A stretch of 64,000 bases of DNA, from contig CP142454.1 of the NCBI GenBank assembly GCA_038049695.1, positions 88,930,501-88,994,500 on the forward strand, read 5' to 3'. The stretch comes from Cinnamomum chago. Lineage: Eukaryota; Streptophyta; Magnoliopsida; Laurales; Lauraceae. This document shows, in pieces, positions 11,684 to 23,100 of this stretch (within the stretch, counting starts at the first letter, position 1; each line of letters begins with the position of its first letter). The notes below the pieces were generated by a model. The model was not told the origin of the DNA, made no database searches, and saw nothing but the letters and a program-made list of their open reading frames with translations. Made by a program: the position numbers and the translations under genes.

Positions 11684-11835
11684 GACAGCTGGGAAAGAGT
11701 GGCCTAAAGTCAGAAGGGAGTTTGATAAACTGTGTCACCCAAGCATTCAGATCTTGGATTCAGATGGGAAGTCCCTGTCAAAAAGGGACCCGCCCACTTG
11801 CTCCAAGCCCCTTCCTGGCTGTTTTGACTTCAAGC
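11684..11835 (+). pseudogene. Exon-like open segment, origin not recognised
   Basis: After an acceptor-like TGACAG and before a GTTGGC donor-like junction, about 50 codons are open: GKEWPKVRREFDKLCHPS, then QILDSDGKSLSKRDPPTC, then KPLPGCFDFKQ. The composition (charged residues, four cysteines, local G+C higher than the flanks) looks like real coding sequence. I do not recognise the family. By analogy with the catalase and polygalacturonase pieces I infer another captured exon. Confidence 0.4.
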
Positions 11836-12681
11836 AGGTTGGCATCTAATTCATTTTTTACTCTTGTAGTTGTTGTGCTCATGTGTGGATGACTTTAGAG
11901 CTGGGTCCCACCATCATGGGCAGCATATGGATGTCAATGGATTGGGTCTCTTCATGGAGGGTCCCATCCACATCCCTAGGCCAGGAGGCTCAATGTCTAT
12001 TGTCTATCCATGGTGTGCTTGCATGCTTGTTGACAACTCCTAACTGACCTTTTAGTGTCTGTAATAGCAATTGTTTTAGATTTTGTTTCTTTTCATGTGA
12101 TGTCATAATGATGAATGTTTTTGCATGATGATTTCGCGCTTCAAGATTTCATTTTTATTTCAACCAGTTATTTATACCCAATTCAGGAATTAGTAGCCCT
12201 TCATTTTGCATCTTTCATCAAAAGTTTTAATTATTTCAGGTCTAGTTAGGTTAACCCATCTCCCATTCTCTCAACAGCTGACACATCATCTAAAATCTTT
12301 TCTAGATTTTTGTTTTGTTTGAATTTTTTTAACGTATTGACGCCTTGAATGAATTTGGAAATATTATAATTCCCATGAGATAAAAAAACTCGCTCTCAGG
12401 GTTATTGGTTGAGGGCAGATAATGGTTGATGATAACCATTCAAAAAAAGAAAAAGAGAAAAGGAATGAGTGAGTTAATGATTTTTCAAGCTTAGTTCTGT
12501 TGCAACTGATAAAAATAAAAGCAAGAGCAATGAATTTGAATGTATACAGTGTATCAATGTGAGATTCAAGTGGTAGGTGTTTGGCGGACCTAGGATTTTT
12601 GTTTGACAGAAGGCCCTTCTCTTCTTTCTTCCTTCCTTTTTTACAACCATCATTCATTAAAATATACATGTATTGATAAGT

Positions 12682-12850
12682 TCATAGGTTCTCTGATTTA
12701 CAATTAGAGGCCAATTGTGGGTTTTTCTTCAAAATGTCAACAATTAAATTGTTAGCTTTCTCCATTGTCTTCTTCAATTCATCTTCTGATGTTTGATACT
12801 TGTTGCAAAAAGATGCAATATGGATCAACCTGCAAATACCACCATCCAAA
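12682..12850 (-). pseudogene. Exon-like open segment, origin not recognised
   Basis: The minus-strand open frame ends in a charged helix-like stretch ([20 protein letters not shown]) and then a stop near 12682. The composition resembles a C-terminal coiled region of a host protein, but I cannot name the family. It may be another captured fragment. Confidence 0.3.
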
Positions 12851-12867
12851 AGAGAGGCATGTGACAC

Positions 12868-14269
12868 TGGCTGCTGGCACTCTCAGCTCACAAGGACTTC
12901 CTCTGGTAAAAATTTGATACTCATCCTTTTCTATTCTTTGTCCACTTGATGTGCTTATCTAAGTCTTCATAGACACTTTGAACACCAGCCATCTCTTTTC
13001 TTCCATAAAAGAGTTGTCAGACTTGACAGCTTGGTTCAAGTAATCATGTTACAAAGAACAATATGCATGCTTAAGCATGTCTTATGCAATTAGGGATCTG
13101 TATTGGCAACCATGGTTTTAAAACAGTGTCACTACTCAGCAGTACAAGTGACTCGTGGACAAAAGAAGTCCATTAGACTCAGGCACTCAGCTGAGCCCGA
13201 GCTACTTGTTAGATACTGAATTTGATACTATTTGGCCAAGAATTTTTCTTAGAATCTGATACTAAAAAGTCCATTCGGAATACATTCTATTTTAACCTTT
13301 CTTTGTTTGTCAGTCAATGGGTTAAAGGGACCTGGCTCGCAACTGCCATTCATTCATTTTTCAGGAAGTCTTGGTGTGATGGATGCTTGTCTCAGAGTAC
13401 TCAAGTTAGAGGCTTTATTTACATATCATGGAATAACATGCCCTATGATTGGACTTGTACCTGCTATTTCTTCCCCACCTTCCCCCCCACCTCCCCCCTT
13501 CTTTCCCTTTTATTTTGCAGGAAAATCTATAGTATTTACATGAACAGGTGCCCACTCTTGTCATCATCGGATCAATGAATAGGAAGATGGGGAATCATTT
13601 TTTTTTTCTTTCTGTTTGCAAGAATATTTTCTATTTACTAGCTAATGATTATTTTTCATACACCACCTCAAGAGTTGTATTACAGTGGAGTGAATAGTTT
13701 GGATTGGCTCTCTTGCAACTAATTCAGTTACCTATTTCTTGTTATAGAGTTTTCTTAAAGAGATTAATAGGCAATTCCTTTGTAACTTCATTCATATATG
13801 GTGTCTATACTATGCAATTCAGACTAATATGTGTGCTCGGGTTTGTGTTTGGATTGAGTAACGTAGTGGAAAAAGTTTGAACCAGAACACAATTCTTGCA
13901 ATCTAATTTCTCTTGTAAGGTATGGAACCCTAGTTGTGCATTTCTGTGCGAAGAACAAGACAACTGCAACGTGTGGCTCACTTATCCAAATGCACGAACC
14001 TTCATTTTTTTTTCATTATTTGTATTCAGATACATCATGATCCCAGTAGGCGCTTGTCTTTTAACATCTATTTGGTGAAGGCTTCTTCTTTTTAGTATGT
14101 ATATTGGACATTGATATGGGACTGTATCATTATTGATTGTAATATTTGTTTAATGAGATGAATGATTTGATGAAAAATGCCGATGGTTCTTTGCATGTAT
14201 TTTTTATATTGACAGGTTTACAGGAAAATTATATTGAAAAACAAATATATATGTTTTTAAAAATAAAAT
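12868..14269. other. CACTA interior, nothing firmly recognised
   Basis: A short open frame at about 13312-13470 follows a TTTGTCAG acceptor-like site and contains GLKGPGSQLPFIHFSG. I could not identify it. The rest is AT-rich. Confidence 0.35.
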
Positions 14270-14770
14270 ACTTTTGCCGACGAAAAAAAACGTCGGAAAA
14301 AGTATTTTATTTATTTTTATATTTGAAAAATACTTTTACCGACGAAAAAAAACGTCGGTAAAGGTATTTTATTTATTTATTTTTTTTAAAATACCTTTAC
14401 CGACGATTTTTTTCGTCGGTAAAAGGACAAATTTATTTTTTTAAGTATTTTATTTATTTTTTATATTTTTAAAATACTTTTACCGACGTTTTTTTTCGTC
14501 GGTAAAGTATATTGAAAAATAAATTTATTTTTTTTAAAATAATAAAATAATTTTGCCGGCGAAAAAAAATGTCGGTAAAACTCAAATAAGCGTCGGTGAA
14601 AATGATAATTTTACCGACGAAAAATTAATTCGTCAGTAAGGTGTTTTCTTGACATTTTTTTGCCGACGACTGCCCGACGAAAAAAAAAACGTCGGTAAAA
14701 CCTTTACCGACGTTTTTTGGACTTTTAGAGACGAAAAAAAACGTTGCTGAAGGTGTAATCTGTTGTAGTG
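14270..14770. repeat. Right subterminal repeat array of the CACTA element
   Basis: More than ten copies of CGTCGGTAAA or TTTACCGACG in both orientations run up to the terminal TGTTGTAGTG. The motif matches the left array, confirming that the two ends belong to one element. Confidence 0.85.
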
Positions 14771-14773
14771 AAT

Positions 14774-15144
14774 GGTTGAACTCAATAATGCCAAGGGAAA
14801 GAAGAAAATTAAACTTAGATGGGTATTCTATTTCTTCCCATTTGTAGACAGTCACATTTGCTTGTTATTACAATTTCTTTCTTGCAACAACCAACAGATG
14901 CGCTGAGGGGTTTAGGCATGGGGGTTTTATTTTTACTTTCAAGGTAGCAAATTTAGTTACTTGCTAAGTGTCAACACAAGGTTGTTAAACAAGTTCTGCA
15001 CAACACACTTTCATTACAATCTAATCTCAGCATAACCCAATCTAAGAACATATTTTAGATCTGCACAGTAACGTATAGATTGCACGGATGTTGCAGGTAG
15101 AAAAGGTTGATACTGTAATTGAAATCATAATTGGTATTTGATTG
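14774..15144. other. Spacer between the CACTA element and the gypsy element
   Basis: AT-rich sequence. No gene or repeat is recognised. Confidence 0.4.
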
Positions 15145-15149
15145 CCACC

Positions 15150-15821
15150 TGTGTGGGGATATTTTCATACTATCGAGATTGTCCTAGTTTCAGTAACAGT
15201 ACCAGCTAGGCATCTCATCTCAGCTCGGTAATAGTACCAGCTAGGCATCTCATCTCTGCTCGATAACAGTACCAGCTAGGCATCTCGGCAACAGTGCCAG
15301 AGCGCGCCTATGTGAAGCTACAGCTATGTGGCAGAACGTGCTGACAGATAAGATGGGCGCCAGATAATGATAAGAGGTTATCATTATCAGACGATCACAT
15401 CCGTGTTAATACAAGAAGTCAGCACATGATCCGATGGGACAGTGCCTCTACCTACCTCCACTGAGGGAATATGGTGTGGGCTGATGGGACAGTATTTCCA
15501 GCTACCCCCACTGAGGGAGCACCAGATGGAACTTCTCCATATATATATATAAGGGTAAAATCCCAAAGAGGTACGAAATACAATACAACATAAACTCACT
15601 TAACCTAGATTTTGCCTTTCTTCTCCACTCATCCTTGGTTCAGTGATAGCACTAACTCAGGCATCGAAGAGCCTTCGGCTGACTGCAGCAAGGGTCTCTG
15701 ACCTTTGTTTCTCCTTCTCTTTCAGGTCTCAGGCACTCGATCTCTTCCCAAAAGAAGTTTATCAGCAGTATTACGAGTTTCATACTCATTTAATCAAGTC
15801 CGTAAGATTTAGGCACTTACA
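15150..15821 (+). repeat. 5' LTR of the outer gypsy element
   Basis: 672 bases, starting TGTG and ending TTACA. It contains internal repeats of ACCAGCTAGGCATCTC near 15205-15290, which make it longer than the 3' LTR. An AT-run promoter core (CCATATATATATATAAGG, near 15537) is shared with the other LTR. Confidence 0.85.
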
Positions 15822-15822
15822 A

Positions 15823-15840
15823 TTGGCGCCTTCTATGGGA
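15823..15840 (+). other. Primer-binding site
   Basis: TTGGCGCCTTCTATGGGA directly follows the 5' LTR. The TGGCGCC core is typical of tRNA-primed plant gypsy elements. Confidence 0.7.
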
Positions 15841-15856
15841 AAAGATCACAAACGTC

Positions 15857-17025
15857 ATGCCTCCAAAAACCAGAAACGGCGAAGGATCATCAAAAGCTCT
15901 GTCACTGCCACTGCCCAAGCAGTTACCACCGGCCCCTCGCCGGAGGAGGTCTAGGGGGAAACCTGGCGCAGCAAGCGTGGAAGGGCCTGTAACTCAGTCG
16001 GGCACATCGTCAAAGGAGGTGACAGCACCTCCCCGGCGAGATGACTCTCCAACGGCTCCTCCCCAGCAAAATGCACCTTTACTGAAGCTTCCCCGGCAGA
16101 GCGTTCCTTTACTGGAGCCTCTCCCACGGGAGAAAACTCCAGTAGTAGCCAGATCTCATCAACCCCGTCACCAGACTAGTGGGATGACAATGAAAACTCC
16201 CTTCTCGCAGAAATCAGGGCTCAGAACCTTGTTATCCAAAAGTAAGACGAGTTTATCCGTCAGCTCCGACGGCTGCTCCAAGAGAGGGCGACGACCCCAA
16301 TTCCATCCCCTCGGTCTCCTTTTGTTGAGCCGGATTTGAGGCAAGTCCTGAATGACAAGAGGAGTCACCGAGCCTATGAAGAAGGCTCAAGCAGCAGCCA
16401 CTCGCATGCTGCCTCAAAGAGACAGAGGCAAAGATCGGAGGACAACGATGACTTGAGAAAATGGCTGGACCAACAAGTCAGGCAAACAGTTCGGTAGAAT
16501 ATGGAGGTGATCGGGTTCACCCGAGATTAGATGAACGCCTACGACAGTGAGGATCTTGGAACATCTCCTTTCTCTCAGGAGATAAGAAACTACTCTCTCC
16601 CTGATAAGTTTTCTGTTTCGAGGTTTATTCTCTACAATGAGACTTCGGATCCAGCAGCTCGTCTCCGACACTTCACTCAGAGGATGTCAGATTGGGGCGA
16701 TATCGGTCACCTGAACTGCAGAGTATTCTCTTTCAGCCTAAGGGACCTACCCTTAAAATGGTTCTGCGCACTTCTAGAGGGGTCAATTTCGAGCTGGCGG
16801 CAGCTCCGGAATTCCTTCGTGGAAAATTTCTAAGCCCACAGAGTCATCCCGAAGATGGATGACGACTTAATGGCGATCAGAATGAGACGGACCGAAAACA
16901 TCACTCAATTCACCAAAAGGTTCTGGACAATCTACAGCCAAGTGAAAGACGCCTCACTGAGCTCGGCAACGGTCTCGACCTCCACCTCGGAGGGCAGTAT
17001 GACATCCAGTATCAACTTCGGACAG
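15857..17025 (+). pseudogene. Degenerate gag of the outer gypsy element
   Basis: Translation from the ATG at 15857 gives a basic, proline-rich N-terminus (MPPKTRNGEGSSKAL). Interrupted by stops and frame changes, it then gives a Retrotrans_gag domain: SDPAARLRHFTQRMSDWG, then CRVFSFSLRDLPLKWF, then GSISSWRQLRNSFVENF, and after a stop MRRTENITQFTKRF. In-frame stops lie at 16337-16339, near 16495 and at 16831-16833, so it cannot yield full Gag. No zinc knuckle is seen. The sequence runs directly into the 60-bp minisatellite. Confidence 0.8.
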
Positions 17026-18142
17026 CTTCGATCATGCCAGCTCTAGTTGTGGCCTCGGTAACAGCACCAACCTCGGCTCTCACAGCTTCGATCATGCCAG
17101 CTCCAGCTATGGCCTCGGTGACACCCCCAGCCTCGGCTCTGACAATTTCGATCATGACAGCACCAGTAGTGGCCTCGGTGACAGCACCAGCCTCGACTTG
17201 GACAGCTTCAGCAGTGGCCTCGGTGACAACACCAGCCTTGACTTAAACAGCTTCGATCATGCCAGCTCCAGCAGTGGCCTCAGTGACAGCACCAGCCTCA
17301 GCTCAAACAGCTTCAATCATGCCAGCTCCAGCTGTGACCTCGGTGACAGCACCAGCCTCGGCTCGAACAACTTCGATCATGCTAGCTCCAGTTGTGGCCT
17401 CGTGACAGCACCAGCCTCGGCTCGGACAGCTTCAATCATGCTAGCTCCAGCTATGGCCTCCGTGACAACACCAGCCTCGGCTCGGACAGCTTCAGTCATG
17501 CCAGCTCCAGCTGTGGCCTCGATGGCAGCACCAACCTCGGCTCGGACAGCTTCAATCATGCCAGCTCCAGCAGTGACCTCGGTGATAGCACCAGCCTCGG
17601 CTCGGACACTTCGATCATGACAGCTCGAGCTGTGGCCTCGGCTCGAACAACTTAGATCATGACAGCTCTAGCTGTGGCCTTGGTGACAGCACCAGCCTCG
17701 GCTCGGACAGCTTCGATCATGCCAGCTCCAGCTGTGGCCTCGGTGACAGCACCAGCCTCAGTTCGGACAGCTTCGATCATGACAACTCCAGCAGTGGCCT
17801 CGATGACAGCACCAGCCTCGGCTCGGACATCTTCGATCATGCCAACTCCAGTAATGGCCTTGGTGACAGCACCAGCCTCAGTTCAAACATCTTCAATCAT
17901 GCCAGCTCCAGTTATGGCCTCGGTGACAACACCAGCCTCCACTTGGACAGCTTCGATCATGGCAGCTCCAACAATGGCCTCGGTGACAACACCGGCCTCG
18001 GCTCAGACAGCTTCAATCATGCCAGCTCTAGCTGTGGCCTCGGTGACAACACCAGCCTCGGTGACAACAGCTTCGATCATGCCAGCTCCAGTAGTGGCCT
18101 CGGTGACAGCACCAGCTTCGGCTCTGACAACTTCAATCATGC
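17026..18142 (+). repeat. 60-bp minisatellite inside the outer gypsy element, left block
   Basis: About 18 to 19 tandem copies of a 60-bp unit built from CCTCGGTGACAGCACCAGCC, CTCGGCTCGGACAGCTTCGA and TCATGCCAGCTCCAGCTGTG, with point changes and occasional indels. As 60 is divisible by three, several frames stay open and encode 20-residue repeats, for example TASIMPAPAVASVTAPASAR in one frame and DSFNHASSSCGLGDSTSLGS in another. The right-hand continuation is at 28462-28845. Confidence 0.92.
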
Positions 18143-19371
18143 TGATGGACCCCCGATTCCCTTCCTTTCCTCCTCCACCCGTCCCCGGGGCTACCGAGAC
18201 GGCCGAATGGAGGGAAGGAGGAGAGAGAAAGGCGGGTATCAACACTTTTGTAAGGGTGTGCCAGATTTTTTATTCTACATGGAATTTAAAGATGGTGATC
18301 CGGAGATCCACCTTCACAAGTAGAAAGGAAATTAATCTTTTTTCAAACCTTCCATTGCACATATATTTAAGAAAAAAGACAAGGTTTTTTTTTTAATGCC
18401 GTGAGAGGCGATTTGGTTTGCCGTGAAAAGCGATTTTGTTTGCTGTGAAATGCGATTTACAAATCTTATCAAGGTGGAAGACAAGAATTGTGATTTTTTT
18501 TCTCTTAAAGAAAATACAAAATACAACAGAAACGTAAGAAAGGGAATATGACTTCTCAGGAGATTGCGGGGACCCGTTCAGATCGACAGTCACAAGTCAT
18601 GTATGGACTTCGCCATCGTCCTTCAGATGAGAACATGCGATGCTTCGATTCTTTTGGCTTGGCTTGGACTTCAGTTTTTTTAGAAGATAAGGACCAAAAG
18701 AGGGTCCTATATCTAATAAAAAAACAAAGAGACAGGCTGAAAAGCCACGTCTAGGCCATGTTGAATATGAGAAGATAGGGCATTGCCTTGGGGGGGAGTG
18801 CCCCCTAAGGGACTTCGATCACCTTGTGGTGTTTGTTCCAGCAGAGTCTCTTTAGAATAACAGACCTTCTGGACAATCTTTCTGGCTAATTTTTCTTCGA
18901 TTTTTCTGATGATTTTTCTTGGAACGATCTCCTATTTATAGGCTTTTGGTAGCCATTTAGGAGTGTTTATGAGCTTTGATGGCTTTAAAGCTCCATGATG
19001 GGAGGAGTTACAAGTTTTATTTCTTGATTTTGTAACTCCTTTTTCCTTGAATCTGATTGGCCTGTGGAGAATGATGAACATCTAATCGCCTTTAATCTCC
19101 ATGATGAGAGGAGTTTTATGGCTTTAATGCCATGATGGCTTTGACTTATAACTCTCATTCTCTTGAATCTGATTGGGTCGTCCAAAACCATGAGTTAATG
19201 ACCGCATTTAGTTGAGTCAATTAACAACATTAAGTGGTCGCCGAGGATTTGAAGAGTCGCAGGCTTTGCCGCGTCTTTTGGGATTCTTCTTGCGATGATC
19301 GGCGATGGATCTTCACGTTGATCGATGTCGGATAATCATGCTACTTCAGACATAGATTGCTAACAGCGGGC
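18143..19371 (-). repeat. 3' LTR of the inner Tat element (incomplete)
   Basis: Bases 18323-19371 match the right LTR (25994-27022) along their whole length. The outer 180 bases, 18143-18322, have no counterpart in the right copy. The minus-strand TATA box TATAAATA is at 18933-18940. Short repeats of GCCGTGAAAGGCGATTT lie near 18400-18455. The upstream (U3) part found at the right end of the other LTR is missing here. Confidence 0.7.
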
Positions 19372-19495
19372 AAGGGGAGATTGGATCTTTGCTTCATTGC
19401 TTTATTTCCTTGCAAGAGTCTTCAAGAGTGCTCCAAGATCAAGAATTCTTCTTCTTTTTCAAAGATCTTCAAGCTTTTCTTCTTATTTTCCATCA

Positions 19496-22010
19496 ATGGC
19501 TTCAAGTAAGTTTTTTTCCTTCACAAGAAACTCCATGTAGAAGTAGAATTATTTCCTTTTTCTTTTCTTTTCTTTCTCTTTCCTTCTTTTTTTTCCACGT
19601 GTTTTCTTTTTCTTTTCTTTTTTTCATCTGCTGTTTTTTCTTTTTTTTTCTTTTGACGTTTTTTTTTTTTTTCACGTTTCATTTTTTTTAAGCTGTACGG
19701 ACCTAGCCGTACTGCCACGTAGCAATGGGCCACGGCCTGCTGCCAAAAAAAAAAGAAATTTGAAATTTTCCTTTTTTTTTTTTACTTCTCTTTTTTTTCA
19801 CCAAGATAATGAGGTTTATGCACTATGATAGCGAGGTTTATGCATTCCAAGATGTTCATGCATATTTTTGTTATTTCATCTTTTTCTTTGATGCATCAAG
19901 ATAAAAGGTTAGAATCTCTAGGTCAAATCAACATGAATTTTGACTTTGACAAAGTTTGATTGGTTTTGACCAAGTTGGGTTGGAATTTATCAAACTTTGG
20001 TTACAGTTTTCCTAGCATCTATTTCATGATGATTTTTGTTGCATGCTTTTTAGTAAATTGATTGAGAGCTTGATGATGCATACCTGGAAATCTTTTACAA
20101 GTTTTGGGATTTGGAGCTCGCAGCGATGTTGAGCCCTTTCCTGATCTTGCTGGATTTTGAGGAGCTTTGCAATTTTTGGAGTTTGAAGCTCGCAGCGATG
20201 TTGAACCCTTCTTCAAGCTTGTGGAGATTCGATAAAATTGGTTTGATCTCGCAGCAATGTTTGAGTTCAAACCTTCTTTGAGGATGCTTCATTGATCTTG
20301 CAGCGATGTTGAGCTCATCTTCAGGCTTCCTATCTTTTTCGGGATGTTTCCCTTTTCTTCGGAATTGTCCCAGAATTATGTCAAAATTTCTCTAGAATTT
20401 TTTTTGCAAGATTCTGTCATTTTGATGGTTGATTTTTTTTTCCATCCTTTGCAGGTAGTTCTTTCAAAACGAACAAGGGCAGAGCGCTTGTTACTGATTC
20501 ACCTCGTCGGTCTATCAGGTCTCCTAATGTGGTCGTACAGTAGGCTTGGGAGGAGGTCCAGTTTGTGGAGAGAAACTTGGAAGAGTGTGACTCCCTCAAT
20601 CGTGATGAGGCGAGAGGAAGAGATCGTTAGTGAAGGTATGATTCTTCCTTTTTCTCATTCCGTTTCTTTTTGCTAAGATTTTTTTTATTTTCTTTCTCTC
20701 CCCTTTTTAGTGGGAGATGATGATTTGGTGATGCCTGAGGTTCCGGATGATGAAGCAGTGACGGATCCGATTGCGGCATCTGAAGAAAAACCGAGAGACT
20801 CTGGAGTGATTTCAGAATCTTCACCTGGTACGACTTTTTGTGTTTTCTTTCTTGTCTGTGCCGTCATTTGTTAACATGTTGCTTGTTTTTTTGTCAGCTG
20901 ACTTGTCACAGGATTCCGACGATTTCGAGTCATCCATGGACACGACCTTTGACGACGCTTCAGATGAACTCATGGAGGCAGAAAGTATTCCGCCGATCAT
21001 CGAAGAAGGTATTTGTAGCAATAACCCTGATGATAATGATTTTTTTTCAACAAGATCATATTCATACCTCTTTTGTTTTGTTGGCAGATTGTGAGGTAGC
21101 AGAAGAAGTTCCTCCGTCTTTCTCAGTGCTAGAGCAGGAGATGCCTGCAGTTGAACCAGAAGTAGGGACTTCTTCTTCCAGTTTTAATGCAGCAGAGATG
21201 AAATCTTCTTAACAGATTCCTTCGCCAGTGTCTCCGATTAGAAAGAGCTTAATGATCACTCCTCTAGCAGGACATGACACTGGCAGTCGACCAATGGAGA
21301 GGGGCGAGCCTTCATCCGGGTCATCTCTTGAGTATCCAAAGAAAGTGTTCAGGAGCGTTTTGAGCTCATGGGTCGAAACTCTTTCTTCTGGTCATTTGGA
21401 AGCCGGCTTTGGCATGGTCAAGCATGTACAAGACATCCTTGCTGATAACGAAGAGGTCGACCTAGACCTTACAGGTGCGAAGGCTTTCTTTGATGAAATC
21501 ATAGCTTTAGGGAGCAAGTTGAATGAAACCAAGAGCTTCCCAAGTGGTGACTTCTTCAATGAGATGTTTTTGAAGCCTTCTGGCAAGGTCAAGTCTGAGC
21601 TGAACGAGATCTCGCGGACTCGGAAGAGGAACGTTACCGAGTTGGCTATCATTGAGCTGACAGAAGATCTGCGCCGTGTTGATAAAGAGGTCGTTGAGAC
21701 CAGGCAGCGTCTTGAGCTATTGGAGGAACAAGCTGCTGCAAAATGGGCCGCCATTGTGAAAGCTCGTGCCAGGGAAGGGACTATGATCCGCCAAGTCGAG
21801 GAGGCTAAGAGCAATCTTAGAAGGAAAACTCAAGAATACGAGCAATGGTAGATTCTTTGGGAAGAGCTTCCCCGTGCTATAGATGGATCGCGGCGTTCTG
21901 CCGCTTTTTATCGGAAGATTTTGAAGAAGCGTGGCAAGGAAGCCTTAGAGGCTAAGGCCCAGAGTCTGCTTGAGGAGTTGAGTCTTTGGTTGAAGACCAT
22001 GCGAGACTGA
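19496..22010 (+). pseudogene. Spliced antisense extra ORF of the inner Tat element, inactivated
   Basis: Five exons can be traced: 19496-19505 (ATGGCTTCAA), 20455-20635, 20711-20827, 20898-21008 and 21088-22010. Each has a GT donor and AG acceptor. All introns fit phase 1, and exons 3 and 4 (117 and 111 bases) are symmetric. Exons 3 to 5 encode an acidic, serine-rich stretch (DLSQDSDDFESSMD). They are followed by a coiled-coil C-terminus with LKPSGKVKSELNEISRTRKR, EEQAAAKWAAIVKARAREGT and a final RRSAAFYRKILKKRGKEAL. Breaks: a TAG in exon 2, an exon 2 length (181) that shifts frame, a TAA near 21211 and a TAG at 21849-21851. It resembles retrotransposon-borne plant-mobile-domain genes, but that domain itself is not seen. 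Its strand is opposite to pol. Confidence 0.72.
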
Positions 22011-22244
22011 GCTCCAAACTTCTTTCTTCTCTTTTTTTGGTACCCGTGTATACACATATATTTTTTGGTACTCTTTATCTTGTAGTGCTTGTGGACATTT
22101 TTTTTAGCATTTCACTTTTTTGTATTCCCTCTTTACACCCAAATTCTTTTATGATAAATTCAAGCAATGGTTAAATGGGAATGTTTGTTTTGAAATTTGA
22201 TCAAAAGTTTGTCATTTTGTGAAAAACCTTTTATCAAATGGTTG

Positions 22245-22650
22245 TTTTGGCGTGAAAGCCAAATTTTGAGATGGCATGGAAGCCAAAATTTTGAGATGGC
22301 ATAGAAGCCGAATTTTGGGTCGGCATGGAAGTCGGTTTTGTTTGTGGCGTAAAAGCCGAAATTTGGGATAGCATGGAAGCCGGTTTTGTTTGTGGCATGG
22401 GAGTCAAAAATTTTCTTTGTGACATTGATAGCCGATTTTGTGGCGTTTATAGCCGATTTTTGTGGTGTTTATAGCCGAGTTTTGTGGCATTTATAGCCGA
22501 TTTTTTTTTAAAACCGAGTTTTGTTTTGTTAGCGTGAGAGTCAGGTTTTGAATTGGCATGAGAGCCGGGTTTTTTCTTTGAAAATCAAGTTTTGTTTTGT
22601 TGGCGTGAAAGCCGGGTTTTGTGGCATTTATAGCCGATTTTTTATTTTAA
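22245..22650. repeat. Minisatellite of GGCATGGAAGCCGATTTTG units
   Basis: Degenerate tandem copies of a roughly 30-40 bp unit, (T)GGC(A/G)T(G/A)GAAGCCGAATTTTG and later GTGGCATTTATAGCCGATTTT. It lies between the antisense ORF and the integrase, that is, in the element's 3' untranslated region. Confidence 0.8.
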
Positions 22651-22654
22651 AAAA

Positions 22655-23100
22655 TACAAGTATTGACTAAAAGTCGCCTCCCTGCTGAATGGTTTTGCAA
22701 GTATCGATGGAATGTCGCCTCCTTACTCATTCAGTTGCGAGTATCGATGGAATGTCGCCTCCTCGCGAAGTGGGGTGCAAGTATCGACTTGATGTCGCTT
22801 TCTTGCTTTTCCAAAAATTTTGGTTTTGTGGGTATCGATTGAATGTCGTTTCCCCATGATTTTTGAAATTTGAGGCCTCTTTTTTTTACCTCGATTTTTG
22901 TTTGAATTTTGGGTTTGTCGATATCAACTGAATGTTACGTCTCCACGATTTTTGAAATTTGGCAAGTATCGACAAAGTGTCGCTTCCTTACGATTTTGAA
23001 ATTTTGGAAGTATCGAATGGAGTTCGCATCCTTCCGATTTTTGGGTTTTGCGAGTTTCGACTGAGCGTCGCTTCCTCGCGGTTTCTAAAATACCTTTTTT
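22655..23100. repeat. Minisatellite of GTATCGA(N)TGTCGCCTCC units
   Basis: About seven degenerate copies of a roughly 60-bp unit containing AAGTATCGA..GAATGTCGCCTCCTTGCG. It directly adjoins the previous array but has a different unit. Confidence 0.8.

Larger units (their letters stand above)
2698..14770. mobile_element. Non-autonomous CACTA (En/Spm) transposon with captured gene fragments
   Basis: The left end reads CACTACAACAAATT and the right end is the inverted copy, differing at one of 14 positions. The element is flanked by the 3-bp direct repeat AAT (2695-2697 and 14771-14773), the duplication size expected of CACTA elements. Both ends carry dense subterminal arrays of CGTCGGTAAA-type motifs in both orientations, another family hallmark. 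The 12.07-kb interior shows no recognisable transposase (TNPD or Transposase_24). It holds a polygalacturonase exon, a catalase exon, further exon-like pieces and a nested solo LTR. I infer a non-autonomous, gene-capturing (Pack-type) CACTA element that would depend on transposase made elsewhere. Confidence 0.93.

Noticed and set aside
17026-18142. CRISPR-like direct repeats
   Set aside because: The 60-bp units are contiguous with no unique spacers, and the context is a plant retroelement.
17034-18396. Several 100-245 codon open frames in the 60-bp minisatellite as separate genes
   Set aside because: They are the same 60-bp repeat read in different frames, and none has a start context or conserved domain. 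Reported as repeat instead.
19389-19733. Phe/Lys-rich open frames on both strands
   Set aside because: They arise from the pyrimidine-rich first intron of the antisense ORF.
21392-21814. 140-codon minus-strand frame
   Set aside because: It is the complement of the better-supported plus-strand coiled-coil exon and shows no retroelement domain.
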